Shown in pieces: positions 27,234 through 35,244 of a stretch of 64,000 bases of DNA; within the stretch, counting starts at the first letter, position 1, and every line of letters begins with the position of its first letter. Under the pieces are notes generated by a model. It saw nothing but the letters and a program-made list of their open reading frames with translations, did no database searches and was not told where the DNA came from. A program made the position numbers and the translations under genes. The DNA is taken from positions 1-64,000 of the forward strand of contig NZ_QXHU01000001.1 of the NCBI RefSeq assembly GCF_009663465.1, written 5' to 3'. Origin of the DNA: Riemerella anatipestifer. GTDB taxonomy: Bacteria; Bacteroidota; Bacteroidia; Flavobacteriales; Weeksellaceae.

Positions 27234-28061
27234 GTGAGTGAAGAAAAAGAAATGTCCTTTTTAGGGCATATAGGAGAGCTTAGAGGGCATTTGGTGCGTT
27301 CTATAATAGCTATTGTGGTAGGTGGATTTTTAATTGGCTTTAATATCAATTGGATTATGGATCATATTATCTTCGGTCCTACTCGTCCAGATTTTCTCAC
27401 TTTTAGAGTGGTTAATTATTTCTCTAGAATGTTTGTGGGCGAAGATGTTATTGTGATGCCACATTCGTTTCCAATACAAGTAAGGCGATTGTTTGAACAG
27501 TTTAATATGATGATGGCGGTTTCTGTAGTTGGAGGGCTTATCATCGCATTTCCCTATGTTATCTGGGAACTTTGGAAATTTATCAGTCCAGCACTTAAAG
27601 AATCCGAAAGAAAAAACTCTATTTTCATCATCAACGGGACTTGGGTGCTATTTGTGATGGGAGCATTATCAGGATACTTTTTGGTAATGCCTTTTGTTAT
27701 CAATTTTGGTTATTTTTTTAGTATTTCGGATTTTGTAAGGGTAGATATAGATTTATCAAGCTATGTTACCATTTTACTTCAAGTTGTTTTGGGTATGGCT
27801 GTGATATTTTTATTCCCGATGATTGTTTATATACTCACTTCCATAGGCATACTTACTCCTATGTTTTTAAGGACTTATAGGAGACACGCTATTGTGGTAA
27901 TTATGGTGGTGGCGGCTTTTATTACACCCGCAGATATTATCAGTATGTTGGCAGCGGCATTTCCACTAGTAGTTCTTTATGAAATATGCATCTTGATGTC
28001 AGCATTGGTTTACCGAAGAATTAAAAAGGAAGAAGCACTTAGTTTACCGTTACCAAAGTAA
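27234..28061 (+). CDS. tatC: Sec-independent protein translocase TatC
   Basis: 275 residues, six membrane helices. TatC is the receptor of the twin-arginine translocase for folded proteins. The N-terminus MSEEKEMSFLGHIGELRGHL holds the conserved F-x-x-H-x-x-E-L-R motif for signal-peptide binding. The start is GTG at 27234; a downstream ATG (27252) would remove the residues ahead of MSFLGH and is less likely. A terminator follows at 28096-28133. tatA is not in the window. Confidence 0.95.
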   Translation: MSEEKEMSFLGHIGELRGHLVRSIIAIVVGGFLIGFNINWIMDHIIFGPTRPDFLTFRVVNYFSRMFVGEDVIVMPHSFPIQVRRLFEQFNMMMAVSVVGGLIIAFPYVIWELWKFISPALKESERKNSIFIINGTWVLFVMGALSGYFLVMPFVINFGYFFSISDFVRVDIDLSSYVTILLQVVLGMAVIFLFPMIVYILTSIGILTPMFLRTYRRHAIVVIMVVAAFITPADIISMLAAAFPLVVLYEICILMSALVYRRIKKEEALSLPLPK

Positions 28062-28095
28062 GTAATGAATTTTATAAAGTAATACCAGGTAATAT

Positions 28096-28133
28096 AAAGA
28101 CAAGGATAAAAGCAAACTATCCTTGTCTTTTTC
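28096..28133 (+). terminator. Terminator after tatC
   Basis: AAAGACAAGGATA (28096-28108) pairs perfectly with TATCCTTGTCTTT (28118-28130), then a T-rich tail. Confidence 0.85.
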
Positions 28134-28182
28134 TTTTATAAATAGATGAAAAACATTATTTTCGCACCAAAGTTTAAAAAAT

Positions 28183-31100
28183 ATGATGAAGCACTGGAGT
28201 TTTAAAAAATGGAACACCATTTTAGGCTGGATAGTTTTTGGGATAGCCTTAATAACCTATCTATCTACCATAGAACCTAATTTTAGCTTTTGGGATTGTG
28301 GCGAGTATATTTCCTCTGCCGTGAAATTAGAAGTTACGCACGCTCCAGGAGCGGCATTGTTCCAGTTGGTGGGAGCAGTATTTGCGATGTTCGCCTTTGG
28401 TAATGGGGCTTATTACTCTTTGGTTATCAATGCAATGTCTGCCTTGTTTAGTGCCTTTACCATTTTATTTTTATTTTGGACAATCACTCATTTGGTTAGA
28501 CGACTATTGCATAAAGATTTTGAGGAAGTTACCGAAAACGAGAAATGGGTTATTCTATTTTCAGGATTGATAGGTGCTTTGTGTTTCACTTTTTCGGATA
28601 CTTTTTGGTTTTCTGCTGTGGAAGGCGAGGTTTACTCTATGGCATCATTATTTATAGCGTTAATCGCTTGGCTTATAACCAAATGGGAGAACGAATATCA
28701 ATCCTCTGATAACGAGAGATGGATTATCCTTATCTTTTTCCTAATAGGGCTTTCCGTGGGAGTTCATATGATGGTAATGTTGGTAGTGCCATTTATCTGT
28801 TTGGTTTATTACTCTAGAAATTATGATTTCTCTTGGAAATCTTTTGCGATAGCCAATGTAATTACATTATTTGTTCTCGCTCTTGTGTTTAAAGGGATTT
28901 TTCCTTTTGTGATGACGATGTTTGGTAAGTCGGAGATATTCTTCGTTAATGGTTTAGGATTGCCTTTCCACTCAGGGACTATCTTTGCATTTTTAGTGCT
29001 AATTGCTTTAGGATATTTTGCTATTAACTATGCTCGTTCCAAAGGAAATAGATTGGTACAAATGGCGGTACTATCTATGGTTTATATGATTATTGGTTTT
29101 TCTTGTTGGTTGATGATACCTATTCGTGCCAATGCTAATCCACCAATGAACCTTAATAATCCTGATAACGCCATTGGTATGCTTGATTATTACAATCGTG
29201 AGCAATATGGAGATTGGCCTACTTTGTATGGACAAAATTATACTGCCCACTTGGACTGGAACGGAATGGAAAAGAATGAAGATGGAAGTCTAAAAACGAT
29301 AAAAACAGGCGAAACTTACGAAAAAGACGAAACCACAGGACGCTATATTAAAGTAGGAGATAAGACTAATTATGTTTATAACAAGGCACATGTAGGCTTT
29401 ATGCCGAGAATGTTTGTGCAAGATAAGAATGTAATGTCTAATTACATTTCTATGTATGGTGCTCCTGATTTTGAGTTTAATTATGCCGATGAAGATATAG
29501 CAAATAATCCTGAAGCTCAAAAATATTTTGATGAACTTAGAAAAAAATACGAGAATGGTACTATTACTGTTGATGATTATCTACAAGCAAAACAGTATCA
29601 TTTAATCAATGTTAAAAAGCCTACATTTGGACAGAGTTTATATTATTTTATTACATTCCAAAATGGGCATTATTTTGTGAGATATTTAATGTGGAATTTT
29701 GTTGGTCGCCAAAATGATTTGGAAGGTCATATGGAAAATACCAACGGAAATTGGATATCAGGGATTCCTATGATAGATAATTATCTGTACGATAATCAGT
29801 CGGATATGCCTGGAAGGTATAAAAATGAAAGTACAGTTTATTTCTTTTTCCTACCACTTATTTTAGGTTTATTGGGAGCGTTCTTCCAGTATACTAAAGA
29901 TTTTGGGAGGTTCTATGCTTTGTTATCCCTTTTTGTCCTTACTAGTATTGGAATTGTTTTCTATACAGGTGTAAAACCTTTTGAGCCAAGAGAAAGGGAT
30001 TATGCTATGGTGGGAGCGTTCTATGCCTTTACGATTTGGATAGGTTTAGGAACCGCTTTTATCTTACAATTATTGAATCAAAAAGTTAAAAAATCTAGTG
30101 CAATTTTAGGTGTTGGAGTTTTACTTTTAGGAGTTCCGCTGATGATGGGCTTCCAAAATTACAATCCACACGACAGAAGTGGAAGATATGCCGCTTATGA
30201 TTATGCTTATTCTACACTAAAATCACTTCCTAAAGATGGCATTCTTTTCGTATATGGTGATAATGATACATATCCACTTTGGGCAATACAAGAGACAGAA
30301 CAGTTTAGAGATGATGTAAAGGTGGTAAACTTTACCCTTTTGGCTACGCCTTGGAATATAGACCAAGTGAAAAGACGCACCTACAACGCAATGCCCGTAG
30401 TATCAGCACTTAAACACGAGGAGTATAGAGAAGGTATAAATGAACAAATCTATACTCTAAGCACTGAAGATTGGAAAAATATATTTGCCAATCTGAAAGA
30501 AAGCGGTGCTCCTGATAACGTGTTAAAAGGCTTTGAAAAGTATATGACGCAAGATAGTATGACTTTGAAAGAAGCTGTGGCATTCTTAAAGAATAAGTCT
30601 CCTGAGAAGGATATGGTACTAAAAATGATTTATGGTGAAGAAAAGTATGAACAGTACAATGTTTTACCTGTGTCTAAATTCGTACTTCCTGTTAATAAAC
30701 AAAATGCAGTTAAAGCAGGTATTATTAAATCTCAAGATGTGGCTTTAGCGGAAGATTATATTGTGATAGACTATAAAAAATCTACGCTATTCAAAAACGA
30801 TTTAATGATGCTAGACATCTTAGCTAACTTTGATTGGAAAAGGTCTATCAATTTCTCCGTTGGAGGTATTTATGATGCTAGTAATATTTTCTTTTTGAAA
30901 GATTATTTACAATATGATGGTTTCAGTTATCGTCTTGTACCGATAAAAACTCCTGAAAAGGAAGACGGAGAGTTAGGTAGAGTAGATGCTGATGACCTTT
31001 ATAGAATAGTTAAAAATTTTAGATGGGGCAATTTTAAAGATGTTAATGTTCACTTTGATGAAACTTGTACTTCTAATATAATAAGTTATAGAAGTTCAGC

Positions 31101-31671
31101 GAGTAGAGTTGCGGAGGCTCTAATGGCGAAGGGAGAAAATAAAAAAGCTCAAGAGGTATTAGACTTGGTAAATAAGGAGATTCCTGTATCTAAATATAAT
31201 GACCCTCGTTCGCTTAATTCCATTGTTTACGGTTATATCGTATCGGGGCAAGAGAAGAAAGGTTTAGAATTAGCAGAAGAGCTTAAAAAATCTATTTTCA
31301 AAGAGTATGATTACTATTTAACTTTAACGCCAGAAAATCAAAGGTATGCGAAAAGAGAAATGAGTATTCAGCCATTGTTATACTCTATGGTAGTAGCTTC
31401 TGTGTCTGATGCTTATAAGAAAATAGGACAGGAGCAGAAGGCATATAATTACTTAGTAAGTTCTATAAAACCTATTGATACTAGGTTTAATTCATTTATA
31501 AATCAGCTAAAAGCTATGGGGAAAGAAAAGGCATACCAAGAATCTGAAAATGTACAGAAAATAATCCCTTTCTATCAGTATCTTTTTGAGGTAATGAAAC
31601 CTTATGATAGTACTTACACTTCGGAAAAGATGAATCAAATTACAGATGCAGTTATAAAGGTAACAGAGTAG
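28183..31671 (+). CDS. GT117 (DUF2723) family membrane glycosyltransferase
   Basis: 1162 residues. The N-terminal half has about ten hydrophobic helices. The first loop, FWDCGEYISSAVKLEVTHAPGAALFQLVG, is the DUF2723 hallmark, with the Asp/Glu pair that resembles the catalytic loop of PMT-type GT-C enzymes. NCBI-style names for this family are glycosyltransferase 117; a role in protein or lipid glycosylation at the periplasmic face is inferred, not shown. The C-terminal third is soluble and helix-rich. Tandem ATGs start at 28183. A near -7 box TATTTTCG lies upstream, and a terminator follows at 31696-31731. Confidence 0.88.
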   Translation: MMKHWSFKKWNTILGWIVFGIALITYLSTIEPNFSFWDCGEYISSAVKLEVTHAPGAALFQLVGAVFAMFAFGNGAYYSLVINAMSALFSAFTILFLFWTITHLVRRLLHKDFEEVTENEKWVILFSGLIGALCFTFSDTFWFSAVEGEVYSMASLFIALIAWLITKWENEYQSSDNERWIILIFFLIGLSVGVHMMVMLVVPFICLVYYSRNYDFSWKSFAIANVITLFVLALVFKGIFPFVMTMFGKSEIFFVNGLGLPFHSGTIFAFLVLIALGYFAINYARSKGNRLVQMAVLSMVYMIIGFSCWLMIPIRANANPPMNLNNPDNAIGMLDYYNREQYGDWPTLYGQNYTAHLDWNGMEKNEDGSLKTIKTGETYEKDETTGRYIKVGDKTNYVYNKAHVGFMPRMFVQDKNVMSNYISMYGAPDFEFNYADEDIANNPEAQKYFDELRKKYENGTITVDDYLQAKQYHLINVKKPTFGQSLYYFITFQNGHYFVRYLMWNFVGRQNDLEGHMENTNGNWISGIPMIDNYLYDNQSDMPGRYKNESTVYFFFLPLILGLLGAFFQYTKDFGRFYALLSLFVLTSIGIVFYTGVKPFEPRERDYAMVGAFYAFTIWIGLGTAFILQLLNQKVKKSSAILGVGVLLLGVPLMMGFQNYNPHDRSGRYAAYDYAYSTLKSLPKDGILFVYGDNDTYPLWAIQETEQFRDDVKVVNFTLLATPWNIDQVKRRTYNAMPVVSALKHEEYREGINEQIYTLSTEDWKNIFANLKESGAPDNVLKGFEKYMTQDSMTLKEAVAFLKNKSPEKDMVLKMIYGEEKYEQYNVLPVSKFVLPVNKQNAVKAGIIKSQDVALAEDYIVIDYKKSTLFKNDLMMLDILANFDWKRSINFSVGGIYDASNIFFLKDYLQYDGFSYRLVPIKTPEKEDGELGRVDADDLYRIVKNFRWGNFKDVNVHFDETCTSNIISYRSSASRVAEALMAKGENKKAQEVLDLVNKEIPVSKYNDPRSLNSIVYGYIVSGQEKKGLELAEELKKSIFKEYDYYLTLTPENQRYAKREMSIQPLLYSMVVASVSDAYKKIGQEQKAYNYLVSSIKPIDTRFNSFINQLKAMGKEKAYQESENVQKIIPFYQYLFEVMKPYDSTYTSEKMNQITDAVIKVTE

Positions 31672-31695
31672 TAGTTGTCAGGATAATCTCAACAT

Positions 31696-31731
31696 AAAAC
31701 CGACTTAAATATGTTTTTGAGTCGGTTTTTT
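31696..31731 (+). terminator. Terminator after the GT117 gene
   Basis: AAAACCGACT/AGTCGGTTTTTT stem with a 14-nt loop and T-run. The next 210 bp (31732-31941) contain no supportable gene. Confidence 0.85.
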
Positions 31732-31941
31732 GATGGGGTTTCTAAACGTTCTTATAATGATTAATATTCTAAGTTTACTTTATGTATTATTGTATCAGAA
31801 TTAGGAATAGAGGAAGAAGACTTATTTCTAAAACAAAGAATTTTCTATAGCTCAATATTCATATAAGTAATTACCATCATACTTTTTATATATAAAATAT
31901 ATCATCTAGAAATATGGCTATAAAGCAAATATTTTTGAAAT

Positions 31942-31977
31942 AAAAAACTGTCTCTGAAATATCTAAGACAGTTTTTT
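31942..31977 (-). terminator. Terminator of the peroxiredoxin-thioredoxin set
   Basis: AAAAAACTGTCT/AGACAGTTTTTT with a 12-nt loop. On the minus strand it lies 21 bp after the DUF6952-like stop codon. Confidence 0.85.
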
Positions 31978-31998
31978 AATATTGGTAGTAAGAGAATA

Positions 31999-32247
31999 TT
32001 ATCTATCTATAGACCCCATTACTTTTTGTGCGAAGCTATTGAGGGCGTCTTTTTCGGCCATACCTTCTTGTACATTATGATGTACTTCCATAGCTCCACA
32101 GATATTAGTTATCATTTCGCCGATTAAATTCATTTCTTCTTCGGATACGCCTCTAAACTCGGTATAAGATTCTAAAACCTCCAGTGTTGCTGCTAAATTT
32201 TCAGCTGTATTATTTTGATAGAATTGTCTTATAATTGGTAATTTCAT
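31999..32247 (-). CDS. Small conserved protein, DUF6952-like
   Basis: 82 residues, soluble, predicted helical: MKLPIIRQFYQNNTAENLAATLEVLESYTEFRGVSEEEMNLIGEMITNICGAMEVHH. The position directly after a thioredoxin and a peroxiredoxin gene, and the sequence, fit the flavobacterial family I know as DUF6952; the family name is from memory. No function is established. It starts 3 bp after the thioredoxin stop codon, so translation is likely coupled, and a link to thiol redox defence is a reasonable inference. The single Cys and paired His near the middle could bind metal or form a disulfide. Confidence 0.65.
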   Translation of the reverse strand: MKLPIIRQFYQNNTAENLAATLEVLESYTEFRGVSEEEMNLIGEMITNICGAMEVHHNVQEGMAEKDALNSFAQKVMGSIDR

Positions 32248-32250
32248 AAC

Positions 32251-32559
32251 TTATTTAATTTCGTTGAACAAATTGTTAAGGCTTTCTGCTTGGTTGGTTT
32301 GCACTTGGTTTACCAACGTTCCATTTTTAAAAGCGGCAAAAGTAGGCAGGTTATCCACCTTAGCTAGTTTACGGCTTTCTGGGAATTTTTCAGCATCTAC
32401 ATAGTAGAATGGTACATCTTCGTTTTCCGAAGCTAATTTTTTAAATTTAGGCTTCATTATACGGCAGTTACCACACCATGAAGCTCCATATTGTACCATT
32501 ACTTTTTCGTTTTCGTTTACTATTTGTTGAAGTTGGTCTTCTGTTAATTCTTGATACAT
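32251..32559 (-). CDS. Cytosolic thioredoxin-family protein
   Basis: 102 residues, a minimal thioredoxin fold without signal peptide. The active site is WCGNC (Cys29, Cys32) instead of the canonical WCGPC, so redox potential may differ from TrxA. The cis-Pro is in NLPTFAAFKNG. It sits between the peroxiredoxin and the DUF6952-like gene, and probably acts as the dedicated reductant of that peroxiredoxin (inference from context). A hairpin at 32588-32623 separates it from the peroxiredoxin gene, so only part of the transcript may read through. Confidence 0.88.
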   Translation of the reverse strand: MYQELTEDQLQQIVNENEKVMVQYGASWCGNCRIMKPKFKKLASENEDVPFYYVDAEKFPESRKLAKVDNLPTFAAFKNGTLVNQVQTNQAESLNNLFNEIK

Positions 32560-32587
32560 TGTATTATATTTTAAAGTTAAAAGTACT

Positions 32588-32623
32588 AAAAAAGAGGCCT
32601 GAGAAAATCAAACCTCTTTTTTT
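32588..32623 (-). terminator. Hairpin terminator between peroxiredoxin and thioredoxin genes
   Basis: AAAAAAGAGG/CCTCTTTTTT stem with a loop of about 15 nt, 16 bp after the peroxiredoxin stop codon on the minus strand. It may attenuate expression of the downstream two genes. Confidence 0.75.
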
Positions 32624-32638
32624 ACTAAATTACTATTA

Positions 32639-33271
32639 TTAGTGTTTTGCTAAATATTCAGCGGTTGATTTTCTATCAGCACTCATAGCTTCTTTACCTT
32701 CTTCCCAGTTAGCAGGGCAAACTTCACCGTGCTTCTGTACGTGAGTATAGGCATCTATAAGTCGTAAAAATTCTTTTACATTTCTACCCAAAGGCATATC
32801 GTTTACTGCTTCGTGGAATATTTTTCCTGTTTCATCTATCAAGTAAGTAGCTCTGTAAGTTACATTTGACCCTGAAAGAATCTCATTACCTTCTTCATCA
32901 TAATCAAAGTCTTGATCTACAATTCCTAAAGCATTAGCTAGTTGTCTGTGAGTATCTGCTAAGATTGGGTAAGTAACCCCCTCGATACCACCATTATCTT
33001 TAGGTGTGTTTAACCAAGCGAAGTGTACTTCGTTAGTATCACAAGAAGCACCAATTACTTTAGTATTTCTCTTTTCAAACTCACCTAAAGCTTCTTGAAA
33101 AGCGTGTAATTCTGTTGGACAAACAAAAGTAAAATCCTTTGGATACCAAAATAATAATACTTTTTGTTGGTTTTTTGTTGCTTCTTCTAGAACGTTAATT
33201 CTTAGATTATCTCCCATTTCAGATATTGCATCTACTGTAATGTTTGGGAAAGGTCTTCCTACTAATGACAT
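32639..33271 (-). CDS. Peroxiredoxin, AhpC/Prx1 type
   Basis: 210 residues, typical 2-Cys size. It reduces hydrogen and organic peroxides. The peroxidatic Cys51 is in FTFVCPTELHAF and the resolving Cys185 in HGEVCPANWEEG, both intact. Cytosolic. Downstream genes encode a thioredoxin-like protein and a small partner. A minus-strand -7 box TATCTTTG (33310-33317) lies 38 nt upstream, and a dyad with ATAG-N7-CTAT spacing (33348-33368) lies just beyond it, which fits OxyR control, as known for ahpC in Bacteroides. Confidence 0.94.
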   Translation of the reverse strand: MSLVGRPFPNITVDAISEMGDNLRINVLEEATKNQQKVLLFWYPKDFTFVCPTELHAFQEALGEFEKRNTKVIGASCDTNEVHFAWLNTPKDNGGIEGVTYPILADTHRQLANALGIVDQDFDYDEEGNEILSGSNVTYRATYLIDETGKIFHEAVNDMPLGRNVKEFLRLIDAYTHVQKHGEVCPANWEEGKEAMSADRKSTAEYLAKH

Positions 33272-33309
33272 ATTTTTATATTTTTTAGTTATTTTAAAAT
33301 TTTCTTTTA

Positions 33310-33317
33310 CAAAGATA
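33310..33317 (-). promoter_or_regulatory. Peroxiredoxin -7 box
   Basis: Minus-strand TATCTTTG, exact TAnnTTTG match. No TTTG at -33, as expected for an activator-dependent promoter. Confidence 0.5.
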
Positions 33318-33347
33318 AAAAGATTCAGTTAATGAATTATACTATTA

Positions 33348-33368
33348 TTGATAGTTAATATCTATCAA
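33348..33368. promoter_or_regulatory. Possible OxyR-type operator upstream of the peroxiredoxin gene
   Basis: TTGATAG, 7 nt, CTATCAA: a perfect 7-bp-arm dyad containing ATAG-N7-CTAT, the OxyR half-site pattern and a LysR T-N11-A. A further CTAT lies 5 bp to the left (33342-33345) instead of the ideal 7. It lies about 30 bp upstream of the -7 box, a normal place for an activator. Confidence 0.4.
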
Positions 33369-33386
33369 TTAAAAAGAATTTATGAG

Positions 33387-34583
33387 TTAAACATTATATT
33401 TTGCTAAAGTTTCTTTGATACGCTTCATCGCTTCTATTATCTGTTCATCAGAAGTGGCGTAAGATAAACGAATACAGTTGGTATCTCCAAATGATACGCC
33501 TCCAACAGTAGCCACATGAGCTTTTTCTAAAAGGAACATCGCAAAATCATCAGAGTTATTGATGGTGGTATCTCCCAAAGTTTTTCCAAAATAATAAGAA
33601 GCATCAGGGAAAAGATAGAATGCCCCTTTAGGCAGATTACATTTAAAACCTGGTATTTCGGATATAAGTTGATGAGCTAGGTTTCTTCTTTCTTTAAACT
33701 TATCTATCATAGGTTGTAATTCCGAAGGTTGCATTTCTAATGCGGTAATAGAAGCGATTTGTGCAATGGTATTAGCCCCAGAAGTTACTTGTCCTTGTAT
33801 TTTGTCGCAAGCAGATGCCAACCACTGCGGAGCAGCAGAGTAGCCTATTCTCCAGCCCGTCATAGCATAAGCCTTAGAAACACCATTAATGACTACCGTC
33901 TGATTGAACACTTGTGGAAATTCGGCAATAGAAGTATGTTTACCTTCGTAATTTAAAAACTCATAAATTTCGTCGGAAATTATCACAATCTCTGGATACT
34001 TAGCTAAAGTATTAGCGATAGCTTCTAGTTCTTCATAAGTGTAAAAACTTCCAGAAGGATTACAAGGCGAACTAAATAAAATCGCTTTAGTCTTTGGAGT
34101 AATGGCAGCTTCTATTTGCTTAGGAGTTACCTTAAAATCAGTTTCTATAGAAGTTTCTATAAAAACAGAATTTCCGCCCATCATTCTTACCATTTCGTCG
34201 TAGCTCACCCAATACGGCGAAGGTAAAATAACTTCGTCTTCGTCGTCTATAAGAGCGGCTAATACATTAGAAATGGACTGTTTAGCTCCCGTAGAAACAC
34301 AAATTTGGCTAGGAGAGTAATCCAAATTATTATCTCTTTTTAACTTATTACAAATAGCTTGTCTAAGTTCAAGAAATCCTGTTATAGGAGAATAATGGCT
34401 ATAGTTGTCGTCAATAGCTTTTTTAGCGGCTAATTTTATTTTTTCAGGAACATCAAAATCTGGCTCGCCCAAAGTCATACTAATAACATCTATACCTTCT
34501 GCTTTCATAGCACGGGCTTTATTAGACATTACAAAGGTTTGGGAATAGCTTAGTCTTTCAACTCGTTTAGATAATTTGCTCAT
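33387..34583 (-). CDS. PLP-dependent aminotransferase, aspartate aminotransferase type I
   Basis: 398 residues, fold type I. It is likely an aspartate:2-oxoglutarate aminotransferase of the thermophile-type (Ib) subgroup. The PLP Lys237 sits in NGVSKAYAMTGWRIGYSA; other family marks are SMTLGEPDFDVP, VSTGAKQSISNVL, SSPCNPSGSFYTYEEL and IISDEIYEFLNY. The related enzymes for other amino acids look similar, so the substrate is not certain. A minus-strand -7 box TAATTTTG lies at 34603-34610. It stands 115 bp upstream of the peroxiredoxin gene on the same strand. Confidence 0.9.
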   Translation of the reverse strand: MSKLSKRVERLSYSQTFVMSNKARAMKAEGIDVISMTLGEPDFDVPEKIKLAAKKAIDDNYSHYSPITGFLELRQAICNKLKRDNNLDYSPSQICVSTGAKQSISNVLAALIDDEDEVILPSPYWVSYDEMVRMMGGNSVFIETSIETDFKVTPKQIEAAITPKTKAILFSSPCNPSGSFYTYEELEAIANTLAKYPEIVIISDEIYEFLNYEGKHTSIAEFPQVFNQTVVINGVSKAYAMTGWRIGYSAAPQWLASACDKIQGQVTSGANTIAQIASITALEMQPSELQPMIDKFKERRNLAHQLISEIPGFKCNLPKGAFYLFPDASYYFGKTLGDTTINNSDDFAMFLLEKAHVATVGGVSFGDTNCIRLSYATSDEQIIEAMKRIKETLAKYNV

Positions 34584-34602
34584 AGTATATTTTTATTAGC
34601 AA

Positions 34603-34610
34603 CAAAATTA
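34603..34610 (-). promoter_or_regulatory. Aminotransferase -7 box
   Basis: Minus-strand TAATTTTG, exact TAnnTTTG match, 19 nt before the ATG. Confidence 0.45.
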
Positions 34611-34688
34611 CGGATTTTGATTAAACATTTCATCATATTTATAGTTTATAGCTTAAATGTAAAGCGAAATTAAATGAAAATAAATAAT

Positions 34689-34696
34689 TATTTTTG
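34689..34696 (+). promoter_or_regulatory. -7 box of the 48-aa peptide gene
   Basis: TATTTTTG, exact TAnnTTTG match, 17 nt before ATG 34714; no -33 element seen. Confidence 0.45.
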
Positions 34697-34713
34697 CTAA
34701 AAATATCTTCACA

Positions 34714-34860
34714 ATGAACAACACTTCTGATTCTAAATTTAAAAAATGGCTTAAACGAGTGGGATGGGGAGGGCTAATCTTCTTTACTGTAAAAGGAGTA
34801 GTTTGGTTGGCTATATTTTATTTCGGTGCAGATGCTTTAAAGGGTTGTGTGAATAATTAA
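34714..34860 (+). CDS. 48-residue single-span membrane peptide
   Basis: A short ORF of 48 residues starting MNNTSDSKFKKWLKRVGWGG and ending FGADALKGCVNN. A basic amphipathic start (KFKKWLKRVG) is followed by one membrane helix (about 21-40, GLIFFTVKGVVWLAIFYFG), so it should be anchored with its N-terminus in the cytosol. Small proteins of the type KKWLKRxGxGG-FF-xKGLxWL are, as I recall, frequent in Flavobacteriia, and none has a known function. An exact -7 box stands 17 nt upstream, which supports a real gene. Confidence 0.65.
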   Translation: MNNTSDSKFKKWLKRVGWGGLIFFTVKGVVWLAIFYFGADALKGCVNN

Positions 34861-34944
34861 ATTTTTGCACAAAGTTTCTTTAAACTAAGTTATACTGCAA
34901 AATAACTATAAATTTTAAAATAAACTTAAACTATAAATAAAACG

Positions 34945-35063
34945 TCATTACCAACTGATGAGGCAGTGGTGAAATAGTATGTCTTGCTCTAAAGGAAACT
35001 ACTAAAAAATGGACGATGCCAATCCATAATTGGGATATTGTTCTTAACCAATTTATACTTTAG
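34945..35063 (+). pseudogene. Remnant of an IS256 (mutator) family transposase C-terminus
   Basis: Translation in two frames gives PTDEAVVK, then a stop and frame change, then ALKETTKKWTMPIHNWDIVL followed by NQF. This matches the conserved C-terminal end of IS256/mutator transposases (P-T-E/D-x-A...AL-x-x-x-TKKWTMPI-x-NW...NQ). Only the last ~40 codons remain. The following 35064-35160 may contain the old right end of the element (TTAACTTATACACTTTGTGG, then TAGTGTCATAACG) but no second inverted repeat is present. Confidence 0.7.
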
Positions 35064-35207
35064 ATTATAAAACTCTAACTTTTTAACTTATACACTTTGT
35101 GGGTAGTGTCATAACGACTTTAATTATTGTTCAGTTTATCAATAATTTAAAGGTTGTCATTGTTTAAAAATAGGTAAGTTAATTAAATATCAGTAATTTT
35201 TGTCATA

Positions 35208-35239
35208 CTAAAAGCAGATGGTTAACCATCTGCTTTTAG
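35208..35239. terminator. Perfect 32-bp palindrome at the metG 3' end
   Basis: CTAAAAGCAGATGGTT followed directly by its exact reverse complement, with no loop. It lies 5 bp after the metG stop codon (minus strand). T-runs on either side are weak, so it could be an RNA-stabilising hairpin or a bidirectional terminator. Confidence 0.55.
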
Positions 35240-35244
35240 TTGTT

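Noticed and set aside
31779-31868. Short stretch reading SELGIEEEDLFLKQRIFYSS
   Set aside because: It looks coding-like but has no start or neighbours; too short to call a gene remnant.
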